This document shows positions 1 to 14,000 of a DNA stretch of 64,000 nucleotides, in pieces. Location: assembly GCF_027244095.1 (NCBI RefSeq), contig NC_069662.1, positions 9,946,501-10,010,500 on the forward strand. Direction: 5' to 3'. How positions within the stretch are numbered: the first letter of the stretch is position 1; each line of letters begins with the position of its first letter. The stretch is from Hemicordylus capensis. Taxonomy: Eukaryota > Chordata > Lepidosauria > Squamata > Cordylidae. The position numbers were made by a program, and so were the translations under genes. The notes below the pieces were generated by a model. The model was given only the letters and a program-made list of their open reading frames with translations, was not told the origin of the DNA and ran no database searches.

Positions 1-385
1 AAAGGTCAAACTAAAGTGCACCCTCCTGGGCTGACATTTGGACCAAATTTGGGACAGCTGTAGTGCCACACAGGGACACCTCAATGGCATATTTTCTGAT
101 GACAGTACATTTTATAAATGACATTATCTCATTGCCATCCACCACCTATGCATGGGGAGGTTTTAAAACCTGTTGTTACAATTGGACTATTCTTTTTCTT
201 CTTCAAGTAAAATTTCACCTATTCAGATCTTGTTTAGTCTCTGTCTATATTGGATTCCCCATCCCATGCTTAGATGCCACACCACCACACTAACCAGTTT
301 GTGTGAGAGACAGAGGTCTGGTAGGTTATGTAATGGAGACAACAATAGCTTGTAGATTGGGTTCCCATGTCCTCCTCCATCCAGC
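1..385. other. no gene recognised
   Basis: AT-leaning sequence with only short chance frames. I see no exon, RNA gene or repeat that I can name here. Confidence 0.5.
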
Positions 386-606
386 CAGCATGGTGTAGTG
401 GTTAGAGTGCTGGACTAGGACCGGGGAGACCCAGGTTCAAATCCCCATTCAGCCGTGATACTAGCTCTGGGCCAGTCACTTCTCTCTCAGCCTAACCTAC
501 TTCACAGGGTTGTTGTGAAAGAGAAACTCAAGTATGTAGTACACCGCTCTGGGCTCCTCGGAGGAAGAGCGGGATGTGAATGTAAAAATAATAAAAATAA
601 AAATAA
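386..606 (+). mobile_element. tRNA-derived SINE (Sauria/Squam1 type)
   Basis: The head carries an A-box-like TGGTGTAGTGGTTAGAGTG and a B-box GGTTCAAATCC at 434-444. The body reads 'gggccagtcac...cagcctaacctac...cacagggttgttgtga...gggctcctcggaggaagagcgg', followed by an A/T-rich AATAAAAATAA tail. This is the arrangement of the squamate Sauria SINE family. Related copies lie at 11506 and 30598. It is a retroposed repeat with pol III-type promoter boxes, not a functional tRNA. Confidence 0.75.
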
Positions 607-1896
607 TTGACTTTGTTTAGACTTCTTGTTTCCCAGGCTCTGTCAAGGATTACACAGGATTTATGACCTTGCTGCTTGGCTTTTATTTCCCTGCCTGTGT
701 GTTTAACGCTGGAGTTCCAGAGGCTCATGTTTTTAACCTGATAAAAGAAGCGCCCTTGTCTGCTTATTGGAATATAATTACCTGGTTTTATGCTAAACAT
801 TTTTTCTTTGGGGGGGGGGCTTGTTGATAAGGATTTGTTCAATCTTCATCCCCCCTTTTCATCGCTTCAATTTCATGGGACTATTTTCTCTGTTACAATC
901 AAGCATGGAGAGATTAATTGTTTGGCTGGAGGTTTTCACCCTTTCCTGGTTTTACTTTGCATTGGAGGCTTGGACTCAGAACCTGAGTTTTCATCTGGCT
1001 GAACCATACATTTTGTGATGTCATATTCATCACTCTTTTTAAGGACAATTAGGAGAATCTTTTAGCTTTGGCTCTCTGGATTTATCAGTCCTGTTCACGT
1101 ATAATGTAGAAATCTCGCTGGTTCTGCATCCTGGGCTCATAAACTGTTCTCTTTCTTCCTGGCTGCTTCTCCTTCACGGCTTTCTTCATTGACTACCACA
1201 AGATGGAGCCAGAGATTAATCGTCCCTGGGAAGACTCTCAGAGGTTTTCAGGCACATTCATTTTGTATCAACACCTGGTGAACACTGTTTTACTCTGTCT
1301 ATCTTGGTTTATCTTTTTATTCAGTCTCATGCTCATAAACATATATTGTAACAAATAGATGGGTTAGATATAGGTTATTAATTAACAATGGACTAATTTC
1401 TTACCATATTGTCTGCTGGAGATTTACTTCACTGTTCTTATATTTTGGAAACCTTAAGTGATTTTATTGGTTTTGATAATCCCCCTTTTTCATTAAGCTG
1501 GGTATCTGTTGGGATATATAATAATACTTTGGGTATACATTGCTAATATTTTTTTGATGTTATAATTAGCCACAATTTTCCCCCCTGACCTGGGCTATAT
1601 TATTTTCATTGATAAACTGGGTTTTACATTACCTGAATTAGCATTTAATAGTGATATACATGGTTTCTTACCGGTTCCTTGAGCTTAATCGTATTGACCT
1701 ATTGATTTTTACTTTTGCAATAGGGGGTTGAATTTTGCATTGTATTCCTTGTATTATAATAACTGAATAATTCATTTAGGAATAGGGAGGTTTATTTATC
1801 ATGTCTACCAATAGTCACCTCTTTCCCAAACTTTCCCCCAGATGCTTTGGCCTTGCTTCTGCTGGTGATTCTGTTGATACCTGGAAAGGGGAACTT
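607..1896. other. no gene recognised
   Basis: AT-rich stretch with pyrimidine-rich patches. No exon-like frame and no repeat family that I can name. A LINE 5' region is possible but unsupported. Confidence 0.4.
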
Positions 1897-2265
1897 ACCA
1901 GGGCAGTAGACATGATCACTCAACAAATGCCACCTCCCCTCCCCCCAAGGGGCTAAAGTTACTTTAAATTTATTTTATTTATTTATTTTTTTAAAAATCA
2001 CGAACATGTCCGGACCCGGACCGGACTGGGGGTGGGTGGGTTCGATGGGGACCGGACCGGACTTGACTCGAACCGAACCCTGCCAGCTGGTTCCATGCAC
2101 ACCCCTAGATGTTATTTAGGATTAGACATAGGATGAGGGTGGTGGCAAGTTCATACATCTCTAAGAACTCTTTGGCCAACACTCTGACTAATGGTGTGCT
2201 TGTGTTATACTTACCAGAGCAATAGACATGATCACTCAACAAATGCCACCTTCCCTTCCCCCCCC
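1897..2265. repeat. pair of direct repeats around a hAT fragment
   Basis: About 50 bases starting 'accagggcagtagacatgat' at 1897 recur as 'accagagcaatagacatgat' at 2213, both continuing 'cactcaacaaatgccacc' and a C-rich run. The copies are about 316 bases apart and flank the hAT-like terminal fragment at 1985-2107. The cause (local duplication or two copies of one repeat) is not clear. Confidence 0.6.
1985..2107 (+). mobile_element. hAT element fragment, right end
   Basis: GGTTCG/CCGGAC-rich sequence ends in GCACACCCCTA at 2107, matching the right terminus of the TAGGGATGTGC hAT family seen at 18645, 50863 and 54241. The left end is not recognisable, so no target duplication can be given. 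Confidence 0.55.
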
Positions 2266-2439
2266 CCCCAAAAAAAATCTTCCCCACCCTACACAAGTCA
2301 TTTCAGGTTATGATTTCTTCCTATTGTTGAGGACATCACTATTGTGATCTATAATTTTGTTTTTGTTTTAATGTGTTGACTGAGTTGCCCTACTTCATTT
2401 CTCACCACAATCCATCCTTCTCTAACATTCACACAACCT

Positions 2440-3125
2440 AAAATGTGTTTGTGGGGAAAATTATTAAAATAGCCTTGCAAAAATATCCAACCTTCCTACA
2501 ATCGGGGTCTGTATCAGACAATTGGAAAGTAGCCAATACAACACTATTTTTCAAAAAAGGATCCAGGGAGGATCCGGAAAATTACAGACCAGCAGCAAGC
2601 TTAATGTCTGTTTTGGGCAAATTGATGGAAAGCATTCTCAAGCATAAAATTGTCAAGTATATAGATTAAGCATACAGAAGAATAGACCCTGCTGAAGCAG
2701 AGCCAAGGTACTTTTCTGCTAAGGTAAATTTTGGCTCACCAAACCTTTGGAGTTATTTGAAAGTGTCAACTGGTGTGTGGACAAAGGTGATCCAGTTGAC
2801 ATCGTGTATTTAGACTTTTGACAAACTTCCTCATCAAAGCCTCTTGAGAAAACTTAGTGGTCATGGGATAAATGGTCAGGTTCATATGTGGATTGGTAAC
2901 TGATTGAAGGACAGGAAAAGAAGGGAGGTATAAAAGGACAGTTATCTAAATAGAGGGAAGTAAGAAGTGGGGTCCCCAAGGGATCTGTATTGGTTCCAGT
3001 GCTCTTTAATTTATTCATAAATGATCTAGAAGTTGAGGCAAGCAGCAAGGTGGCCAAATTTGCACATGACATCAAATTATTTAGGGTGGTGAAATCCACA
3101 ACAGATTGTGTTATCACCCAGGTGA
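2440..3125 (+). mobile_element. CR1/L3-type LINE reverse-transcriptase remnant
   Basis: Translated pieces match non-LTR reverse transcriptase: WKVANTTLFFKKGSREDPEN near 2520-2580, DIVYLDF near 2795, a VRSGVPKGSVL-type motif near 2970 and LFINDLE near 3010. These are the finger/palm regions of CR1-clade enzymes. Several stops and shifts break the frame, so it is inactive. The retained part is roughly 0.7 kb of a normal element of 4-6 kb. The same element type recurs at 26255 (+) and 51062 (-). Confidence 0.8.
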
Positions 3126-3479
3126 CTTGCCCAAAGTTCAGTAAACCAAACTAAGGCCTGCATCTGTCCCAAGTTTCCCTGCCAGGGATTCTTTGCTCAG
3201 AAGCATGCTGACCTCTGAATGAACCACCCAGCTTTGGGAGTACAAGACCAAATGGTGCTATTGCCTTGAAAGCTAATTGCATTGCTCTTTTTCTTGCCTT
3301 GATTTACAATTCGGATGTATCCCCAAATTGTTTCCTTTATCTATATAGGAATTTCCTGAAAAGCACACATACATTGGTGGAATGGCTTTGAAAAGTGTAA
3401 AATGCAACATCAGGTAGAATGAACAACTATACATTGAAGCTATTCCCACAATCTCTGGAAACCGGGCTAAGGGAGCTTC
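3126..3479. other. no gene recognised
   Basis: Spacer between the CR1 remnant and a GC-rich MITE. Nothing identifiable. Confidence 0.4.
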
Positions 3480-3800
3480 ACTCACTTTCCAGTGATCATG
3501 GGAACCACCGGGCTCGCAGGCGAGCCCAATACTCCCAAGGTGTCTAGCCTGCCTAAACCACTCTCCCCTTAAATGAGGTTAACGGAGTGAGCGCTCCGTT
3601 AGCCTCATTTTGTAGCTCGTGTGTGTCACCATAGTGCGTGGCAACACATGAGTACACCCCTGGCCTGGGGGTGTGTGTCTCTCCAGGATGCCTCATGCAC
3701 TTGAACAGGGCATACTGGAACTTATGGGGGCCACTCCGCCCCCAATCCCTGCAGCCCCTGCCGGCTCTGTGATGGAGAGCGCTCGTCTGTGGGGATGTTT
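3480..3800 (-). mobile_element. GC-rich non-autonomous DNA transposon (hAT-like MITE)
   Basis: Shares, in reverse orientation, blocks with the repeats at 9290, 23851 and 45711: CCAGGATGCC(T/C)CATG, the 'ggctccgt.atggagc' palindrome-like block and a TGATCATG-containing end. It is non-coding and ends close to the likely 3' end of gene A. hAT assignment rests on the shared TTCTCA(C/T)GATCA-type termini only. Confidence 0.5.
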
Positions 3801-3962
3801 GGATGTGTCACTAAGATAGTTTGTGCCTTAAATCAGAAGATCAAAGTTCTCATAATCTGTTGTATTAGATTCACAAAATGCCTATTGTTTCAAGAGATTA
3901 AATACCTTTTTGAAGAACAAAGAGATCAAACAATGTTATATACTCCAATCTTTGATTTATAG

Positions 3963-3968
3963 TTTATT
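3963..3968 (-). terminator. candidate polyadenylation signal of V2R gene A
   Basis: AATAAA on the minus strand, about 230 bases past the stop codon at 4196. The first canonical hexamer I noticed downstream; not tested by transcripts. Confidence 0.35.
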
Positions 3969-4195
3969 CTACTTTACCAAATATATATTTTAAAGGGCAA
4001 GACCCTTTTCACATTTGGTGCAACAGAATTAAAGACAAAGACTATATTCAGAGTTGTTTGTCCAGCTTTCCAGTAAACCATGGGGCTGGATTGCTACATT
4101 GTGAAAGGAGAGAGATGAGGCATTCCACAAACCCAAAGACACATTTGATAGACTCATCAGAGGAAACAGACCTATCAGAGGAATTGGATATTTTA

Positions 4196-5094
4196 CTAGT
4201 TTCTCCTTATTAGTATGTCCCTTTTGTTCAAATGAGGTCTCAATACTATAATGTACAATTTGGGGGTAAAAATGCATCCTAGTAGCCCAGCACTGGAGGA
4301 CAAGATGGAGAAGATCTCGACAGCCACCATATATTTTCCTTTGGTACTCAGGTAGCTGGGAATAAAGGACAACCAAACACTAAAGAAGACCACCATGCTG
4401 AACGTGATAAACTTGGCTTCATTAAAACTGTCTGGTAACTTCCTAGCTATGAAGGCCACAGCAAAGCTGACAATTGCCAGAAAGCCCAAGTAGCCCAGGA
4501 CACTGTATAACAAAGTGACTGAACCTTCATTACATTCCACAATGATTTCTCTGGACAGTGAATGCATGTCAGACTCTGGATATGAAGGGAAAGTGCCCAG
4601 CCAGACAGAACAAATGCCTACCTGAACAAGGGAGCAGGAAAAGACAACAGAATGTGTCAAATTCTTCCCAACCCATTTTCTTAAAACACTTCCTGGCTTG
4701 AAAGCCATGAAAGCCACAACCACTGTAATAGTCTTGGCCAAAACAGAAGAAACAGAAATGGAGAAGATGATGGCAAAAGCTGTTTGTCGGAGAAGGCAGG
4801 TCCCGTTTTTTGGCTCTCCAATGAAAAGCAAGGAGCAGAGGAAGCAAAGGAAGAGGGAAAAAAGGAGACAGTAGGTGAGATTCCGGTTGTTGGCTTTCAC
4901 TATAGGAGTGTCTCTGTGTTTTATAAATATTCCAAGCACCAGAGCTGTGACCAGAGAAAAGAAAAGAGCTAGGAATGCTAAAATAATGTCCAAAGGTTCT
5001 TCAAAAGAGAGGAAACATGGCATCTTGGGAATGCATCGATCTTGGCCCTGATCTGGATATTGATCTTCTGGACAAAGAATACAGTAATCCATGT
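4196..5094 (-). CDS. gene A exon 6 (seven-transmembrane domain)
   Basis: Acceptor [27 protein letters not shown] completes the cysteine-rich domain, followed by seven hydrophobic segments and a short tail ending RRN and TAG at 4198-4196. Confidence 0.95.
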
Positions 5095-8000
5095 CTGAAA
5101 GAGGAACATATGCGTGTATTATAATTGTTCTTAAAGAAAGGAAAGTTCGTGCCATCAAGTCAGTTTCTACTCCTGGTGACCACAGAGCCATGTGGTATTC
5201 TTGGTAGAATACGGGAGGGGGCTACTATTGCCTCTTCCCACGCACTATGAGATGATGCCTTTTCAGCACCTTCCTATATTGCTGCTACCCGATATAGGTG
5301 TTTCCAATAGTCTGGGAAACATACCAGCAGGGATTCGAACCAACAACCTCCTGCTCTCTAGGCAGGATGCTTCTCCATTGTACTAGTAGGTGTTCTTAGG
5401 AGTACAATAAACCAAGGAACAGCCCAGCCCAGAACTGGATAATAAATAATCAACATATTTTGAAGCCCATCCTAAGCTGCTTTTCCTTACTAAGCTTTAC
5501 ATGTTTACACAAAAACTATGCATGTGCATTGGCAATTTACATCATGATGCTGAATGGGGGTGCAAGGAGGTACAATGCAGCCCTGCACCAATGCTTTTGG
5601 GGAGCGCGCCAGTGGGGGGAAAGTGGTGGGGCAGGTAAGGACTCCCCTAGCTCCTGGGAGAAAATGTCCCGATCCATGAATAATATAGAGAGATATTTAT
5701 TAACTGTATGTGTCCTACCCTTCTGGTTTGAGATCATCCCTTCTGGACATGGAGCACAATCATAGCAGCAAAATTTCTTTCCCTCCTTCTTTTTCTTGCT
5801 AGAACCAGGAAGGCAGTTGTCATTACAAAGAGATCGAGGAGGCACCTATCCTAGGGCCAAAAATAAAATAAAAAGGGAACTAGCATTGAGAAAATATTTC
5901 AGTGTTGGGAATTATGCTGTACAATCAATCTGCTGGTTAACAAGTCATGGGACAATAACATCTTTGAACTCACAGGTGTCATATTCATTGCCTAGAAAAC
6001 TTAAATTCATATGTATGACAGAAAGTCAGGAATATCAAAGGTCCCTCCTTGACCAGAGCAGATGTGCCACCAACTCAATGGCTATTACTACTGCAACAAT
6101 GACAACAAAGACGACAATGATGAATACTTATATACTGCTCTTCAACCAAACTTCTCAAAGCAGTTTACAAAGAAAATAAATAATACACAAATAAGATCGT
6201 CACCTGTCCCCAAAGGGTTCACAGTCTAAAAAGAAACATAACACAGATACCAGCAATAGCCACTGCAGGGATGTTGTGCTGGGGTTGGATGGGGCCAATT
6301 CCTCTCCCCCTGCTAAATATATGAGACCCACCACTTTAAAAAGAACATCTTTGCTCCATTAGCAGGAGCTAAATGCCTCCAAGGAGGTCACAAGCAAGAC
6401 ATGCTGAACAATATTATCTATATTGTGTTCTGTCAGCCCTTGGTATTCAGAAATGCCATTTATAGAGTTTGCATTTATTATTATCATGACCTGTTTCCAA
6501 TGAGGAAGTCACTCATTACACAGTAATTTTCTTGTTCAAAATGGAAATAAACCTGCTCTCATAGCATGTGTCTCTATGAGTTAAATGGATTAATCATACA
6601 TTTGGTGAAGAAAGGCTTAGCCGTAAAGCTAAAACCCAACCATTCCAGTGGATGTGCTTGGATGTTTGTGAGACAGGCCACATACTACTCAGCGTCAAAC
6701 CATGGTTTGTCATAATAGGAATTAGTAGATTGAAAAAAGCCACATGCTCTTCTTCCCCTCCACTGTCTTCTTATTCTTAAGCAAAAGGAGGTAACAGAAA
6801 GCTTCACCTATAATTTTGAAAAACCCACAGTTCCGTGTTACAGACAAATTCAAGGAACAGTGGTTTTTTTTAGCTGCGATTACTTAGTAATCCAACATCT
6901 GTAATAACTTTTTATCCTATTCCATGAATTGCTATCACAGTATGCCTCTACCAAGTTGTCCACAATCTGCAAAATAATTTACTTCTCTAAACATAAATAT
7001 ATTTATTGTAGTTGCAATAAGATGCTATGTCAATAAATGTTACGGTGAATTATGCTTTCTGTGAAACTCTGCTTCTATTCCTTCTGCATCAATTTGTTGA
7101 TTTCCTGTTTTAGTGGATGACTATTAAGTTTTTATGGACACACAATGCTTTTATATTTCCACCTGAGTCATGTTGTTATGCCACTGGATTCTGTCATCAT
7201 TAATGGTGAATACTTTGCCAGGAGGAGCTTCAGGGTCCAGCTTCCCAATTTTGACTCTGACATAGGAGTTATTTGGGAAAGTGACCAAATTAGTAATATC
7301 AAATCCAGCTGCTAATTCCCCATATTCATTGAATGCAACTCTATCTCCAGAACTGTTGTTGAATGAGATCTGTTGAAGCAATGAATGGAGCTAGGTGGAA
7401 AGAAAAAGAGGAATGAAAGAACTGTAAAATATTGGCATATTCTATGTGATATTTTTAGAACCTCTTTCATACTGTGCACAGATTTAGATTATTTTCTTCT
7501 AGGAGAACAAAACACACACACAACTATTTTATGACTTACTAATGCAGCTATTTTACCATTCAAAACAATGGAAAGAGACCAGGCTTTGGTATCTGATAGA
7601 GGAAGACAGTGAAAGTATGAATCAAAGCATCTTGATCAGTTCATATTTATAATGAGAAAATTTGTAGAGCTCTATGGAAAGCAGAATTAGACTATAAACA
7701 TTGAAATTTTATGGCACTGATATCTAATAAGGAAGAGCAAAATAGTAGGTGGCCATGATGGTCCATAAGCTGCAACAATCCAAGGAAGGTAATGAGTTTA
7801 TTAGAAGCAACTACAAAGTGATAGCATCAGCTGATGAGTTATGTAGGACCCAGATGTTAGCTACTTAGTGCTTTTTTACTTTGGGGCTGGTCCAAAGTAA
7901 AAACAACCCTACCTACTTTGAAGTGTAGGAAGGAAGAGGAGCTTTTGAAGGGGATGTGAGACAAGAAATATCTGTCTTTGCTATATAAAGATGTGGTACC

Positions 8001-11000
8001 ATTTTGAGACAGATTGCTACACATCATATGGCCATATGATACCCTGGTCAAGACAATAGATATTTAGCAGTGAGGTGGGATTACCTGCCAGGGTCCCACC
8101 TTCTGAGGCACAAGTCTGCAGCCACCATCCATTGCTCTGTGGTTGGAACTAGATGAGTACTTGGTATTCAAGGCATGTGCCACAGCATAGACAGCATTGT
8201 AGATACTGTAGCTGTGACCAGTCATCCTCATTTCAAAAAAAGGCCCAGGAAGATCCTCCAGCTTCTCCTCCCCAGTACAGGTGTCATAGATGTTTGCTGG
8301 TGTATTAGAATTTGGAATGGAACAGTCAAATGCCTGTTCCCATACATAGTTGATGAACCCATCTCCTTTTATCTTAGAAGGGTTGATAATCTGAAGAAAT
8401 TTTCGGAAACCTAAAAGTTCCTTGGAGTGAATGTTGAAGGAAATAGCACCATGGAACATTTGTACATCAAAAAACTTTTGAAAGACATGGAATGCAAAAT
8501 CTATCTGTGCTGTTGTAATCCACACTTTTCCTGCAGAGATCTTGTCCCAATACTCAGGATCTGTTCTAGGAATTTCTGTTGTTATCCACCACACAAGAGT
8601 TGCATACCTCATAAATGATGAAGTTTCGCCATACATTACAAATATATTTGCTTTGCTTGACATAAAAACTGGCATCATACTCTGAGTATCATAATACATT
8701 TCCTTTATGCTATATTTTCTGCTTTTGGAAGCTCTTAGGGTGAAGGCTGAGCAGATTCCATTCTCAGAAAGCATGGGTTCCATAACCTGCAAGAAATGTT
8801 CTCCACCATCATCATCCATAGTCAGGAGTCCTACCCATTTCCATCTGAAATGGAGAAGTAACTTCACAATTCCCAGGTACTGGTGGGTTTCATTGGGGAC
8901 CATGCGGTAAAAGGAAGGGAAATCAGATTTACCATGATTTCCTGATTCAAACGAGCCATAGGACAACTAAAAACAAACAAAAAAGGCAACACATTAAAGT
9001 GCCTTAACTCCAAGAGCTGGTTCACATGTACATTTTAGCTGCAGTTAAAGCTGCCAGAGCTTTTAACTGCAGAATGACTGAATGCACAAAACCCCTGTTA
9101 AGCCTCAAAAGTTAACTCCAGTTTGCCACGACAAACTTCATTTGGGACCAGAGGTTTCCTCAATGGCACATAGAGGAGCTCTTACCCCTGGATTTTGTGC
9201 CCAAAGCCCAGTGCCTCCACAGCCCCTGCCCCCCCCCCCAAATCCTCTTTAGTCTGTCCTGGGTGGTGTGGTCACCCAGCTGAGCATGATAACAAGGCTC
9301 TTCACATGATCAGTGTGAAGAGCCATAAGGGGGTTTGCGGGGAGAGTGGGCTTAGCCTGCACTCCCCGCAGATGATCAAAAGTTAGCCCTGGGCAGCCGA
9401 ATTGGCCACCCACAAGACTGCCAACTCCGTTATGGAGCCGGTGGGGGCTGCGGGGATCGTGGGGTGCACAGCCCCCAGAAGTCCAGGATGCCCCACATGA
9501 GTGCATGGGGCATCCTGGAGAGACCCCCGAGCCCAGGAGGCTGCTTGCAGCCTCCTGGTTGGGGGGGTCTAATCATCCCAGTAAAGTAAAACCATTCTTT
9601 CTATATCCTTTGTGTACACACACCCCTCTAAAAGCAAGCCACACTTCTACAGCTGCAATCCTATGCACTCTTACTTAACAGGAAGCCCATTGTACTAAAT
9701 CATTTACTTCAGAGTAATCCCAGAAAGCCTGTAAACTGTTCTCAAAATTCAGAAAAACAGCTGCTCCCTTCAACCAGCTGCAGCCTGTTTCAGATCTTAT
9801 CTTGACCTTTCAGGCTCAACACATTTATGTGCTTCATGAAACAGTAGTTATTTTGCTGAGTTTCCGGAACAGTTTTCAGGCTTGCTGGGATTCCTCAGAA
9901 ATAAATTATTTAGTTCAATGGGCTTCCTCTTAAGTAAGAGCAACAGTTTTCTCTTCCTGTCCTGAACTGCTCCATTGCACATAGCTAGTGGCAGAGTGAG
10001 GAAAGGTGCAGTGGATTAAAGCCTTTGTCTCAGTGCAAGCTCACATGTGGGAAAGAAATGTCGAATCATCCCTGTTGTGCTGCCAGCCTAGGAAAAGACC
10101 CTAAAACTTTTCTGTAATTTTGGTAGGTTCAAAAGGCTGCCACCAGATCTCTCCTACAGGCTACTCTGAACAGGAATTGGAGTGATCAAAGATTCCCATT
10201 CACCTTTTCCTTCTTGCTAACAAGTGTATATTTCAAATTTTCCTCCCTGGCCTGCTGCTGGCACCGGGAGTTAAATTGTTAATTTGGCCAAGCTCTCATT
10301 GAGATGCATTTTGCACCAGAGAAAAATCCCCTTTCAGCCCCCCGCCCTTCCTGAGTTAAAAACCAACTCGGAGAGGCTCTTAAAATGCAAAGAACAAAAA
10401 GAAAAACAGTTTTATTTCCAGCCCCACAGACTGCTTCCATCTGAGGCTTTCTCAGCTTTTATATACAGTTAAGAATACTTAGTAGGTCACAAGAATACTT
10501 CAAAAAGCACCCCGAATGATATTGGGGCAGCACACTTAAAAAATCTTGGTTACCCAGTTGCAAAGAACAGGGATGTAGGAAAATGCAAAAGCACACTTAA
10601 ATGATTACAGAGTCTTTTGCAATGCCCTGGCTGGATGGGCGTAGGATAGTGTTTCTTAGTTTAATTGTGTTACAGGTAAGCAATCACAGAACAGTATCAG
10701 GGATATACAAAACACATGCCAAAGAAAGTCTAATGCAAAGTCTGACTAAACAAACTTTTCCTTAGACTAAACTTCCCAAAGCCAAAGCTCAGGCTTCTTT
10801 TTCTTGACCAAACTATGGTTGGGAATTCAAGCCTCCTGGCTTTCCAGGACATGCAGAGTCATTTTCCTGCAGCCCTCCTTCCTGGTCACATGCTCTCCTT
10901 AGCTATCCTCCCCAGTCAATAACCTTCTAACAAAGAAGGTCTCTTCTTCCTGCCAATGGCTTTCTAGGTCCCACCCACCTGGTGTGCTGATTGGCTGAGC

Positions 11001-14000
11001 CCTAGAGTTCACCAGTCTGTCAGTCAAGACAGGGTTCACTTCCAGTTAACTCTTTAGGGGGAGGGGTGGCTGATCACTACAAAAGGGTTAAGCTGCCATC
11101 TGCCCAAGGAAGCTAGTGAAGCGTGAAGGACATGGCCACTTTGAGACTGTGGCCAATGACAGCCACTTTGCTGATGTGGTGACACTTTGACCACAGCCAG
11201 GCTGTGGAGCTTGCTAGGATGTCCTGAAACTAGAGTTTTGCTTGCCACTGTTTGTTGATGTGAATTGGAGTTAGGATTTTTAACTCCAGTTAGCCTTAAC
11301 TGCAGTTATGAGCCCTATGTTCATTTAGGTTAATTAAAATCAGCTGGCTAAAGTGTTGTTATCTTTGTGTTTGGATTGTGGCTATTGGTTGGTGTATGTA
11401 TTTACTTATTTTCTACTCTGCCTTAGTTCTTGAAGGATCCCAATGCAGGATACTGTATTCGATAGAATACAGTATATTCTACTGTATTCTACTGAATACT
11501 CAGAAAGACCCACGTGCAAATCCCCATTCAGCCATGAAACTCACTGGTTGACTCTGGGCCAGTCACTTATCTCTCAGCCTAACTTACCTCACAAGGTTGT
11601 TGTGAGCATAAACATAACCATGTACTGGGCTCCTTGGAGGAGGAATGGGATATAAATGTAGTATTAATAATAATAAATAAAGTGTACTGATATATAGTAG
11701 AATTACACTTTAAAAGGTGCTCAGTTGTTAGCAAAGAAGGGACAAAGTAAGTTCTGTTGTAGCTAACTCTTTCTTTCATCATACATGTTTCCTGGTTAGA
11801 ACTAGAATTTCTCTGTATATCTGTATATGTTACTCTCTTTAGTATTTCAGGCTTAGTAAAAATGTAACTTCAGATTGGTTTTTTAAAAATTACATGTAGT
11901 TTCTACATGATGCTAATAAAGAAATGATTTTTTTCCCTGAAATGGGTAATGGTAATAGGGAGGTTTTATCAACCATTTAGGGTTAGGGTTAGGATTGAGT
12001 TTGGGGGTTAGGGTTGTACAGCTTCTCTTTTTGATTGTTAAAAAATAAAAAACATTTTTATAATTGAGGGAATGTAGCATCTATCAAAGGTCCTTCCTTG
12101 ACCATGCCAGATATGCCACCTAACTCAGTGGCTAGAGAAATGCCTCTGAGGAGTTCACAAAAACACTCATGAACTGAGGTCCTACCTGTGGAATCTTGTA
12201 AAGACCTAAGACCTCCATCATTCGTGAAGATGTGTCAGAATTAAGTCCACCAATGACTCCCATCAGATTGTTCTGAATGCCACATTTGTAGTTAGGAAAA
12301 AAGTGATTTGATTTGAATAGCAGACTCAGAGTTGTATAGTAAGTCATAATTGCATTGTAGTAACTATCATAGATGTGGAACCCAAGAGTAACATTGGGCA
12401 AGATCTCAGGGTTCTCATTTATTTCATTGACGGCAAACACCAAAGCCAGGGCATGCTGGTAGAACTTTGTCACGATCCTGCAAATAATATAATTGGCTTT
12501 AGCTTCATGGGGAAATACTACAATTCATAAATTATTTTAACACAGTATTGATTCATTATATTTCAATGAGTTTTAGGAACATGATCGTAATGTTAGGGCA
12601 CACTCTGTTAAACACAGTCATGAATTAATCTCATTGGAATCAAGGGAAATGGGTCATGGATAACTTTGCTGGGCAGACCCAGTAACTGGGCAGACCCAGT
12701 AACGAGGCTGTTCTCATGCACAGTGAAGATCAGGCTAAGGAAGCCAAGCCCGACTTTGGCTGGTCCTTAGACTGCCAGGATCATGCTCATTCCCAGCTGT
12801 GCTTTGGCGGTAAACCCGCCTGCAGGCCCAGCCTCCTAAACAAGGTCAAGGGAGTGAGAGCATCCTTAGCCACATGTTCTCAATTGTCAGCAGCATCAGC
12901 TGCTTTTAGCCGGTGCTGTAGCAGAGACAGGTGCCTGCCTGTTGCTTCTGGGATTCCCACAATGCACTGTGCACGTGTGCAGTAGAATATAGGATTTCTG
13001 GAGGCTGGATCAACACATCCTGGCCTCTGACACTCCACAGTGCCTGGGCCAGCAGAAGATTGTCTGGGTGTACAGGGAACACACACAGCAAGGACCGACA
13101 GATAATTTGCAGAGAAGTTAAGTTTGAGCAGCCTTCCCCAGCACCTGCCCTCAAGCTCTTCTCACGGATCATAAGAAAGGCCTCTATATGTTAAAGGAGC
13201 TTCTGCAGTTTGGTTTTAAAAATCATCTGCATTCTTTAGCTGAAATCATACTCTGTACACACAGAACAGATAAACAATGCCATTTTTTTTTTGCTTCTTT
13301 CTGAAACTGCACATGTGTGGTATCTCTTTGTGCCTTCAACATCGAGCTGTCCATAGCCTGGAATACAAGTCTGAATGAAAAGAGACACAAATGAAAAGTT
13401 GTGTGTAAGGTTTTGGGCCTGTTTTTTTTCAATTTTCCTTCAACAAATACCAGGGGATTACTGCTTATACAGGTGAAACTCGGAAAATTAGAATATCGTG
13501 CAAAAGTCCATTAATTTCAGTAATGCAAATTAAAAGGTGAAACTGATATATGAGACAGACGCATTACATGCAAAGCGAGATAAGTCAAGCCTTAATTTGT
13601 TATAATTGTGATGATCATGGCGTACAGCTCATGAAACCCCCAAATCCACAATCTCAGAAAATTAGAATATTACATGGAACCAAGAAGACAAGGATTGAAG
13701 AATAGAACAATATCGGACCTCTGAAAAGTATACAGTGTACTGTGCTTGATTGGCCAGCAAACCCGCCTGACCTGACCCCATAGAGAATCTATGGGGCATT
13801 GCCGAGAGAAGGATGAGAGACATGAGACCAAACAATGCAGAATTGCTGAAGGCTGCTAATGAAGCATCCTGGTCTTCCATAATACCTCATCAGTGCCACA
13901 GGCTGATAGCATCCATGCCATGCCGCATTGAGGCAGTAATTGCTGCAAAAGGGGCCCAAACCAAGTACTGAATACATATGCATGCTTATACTTTTCACAG

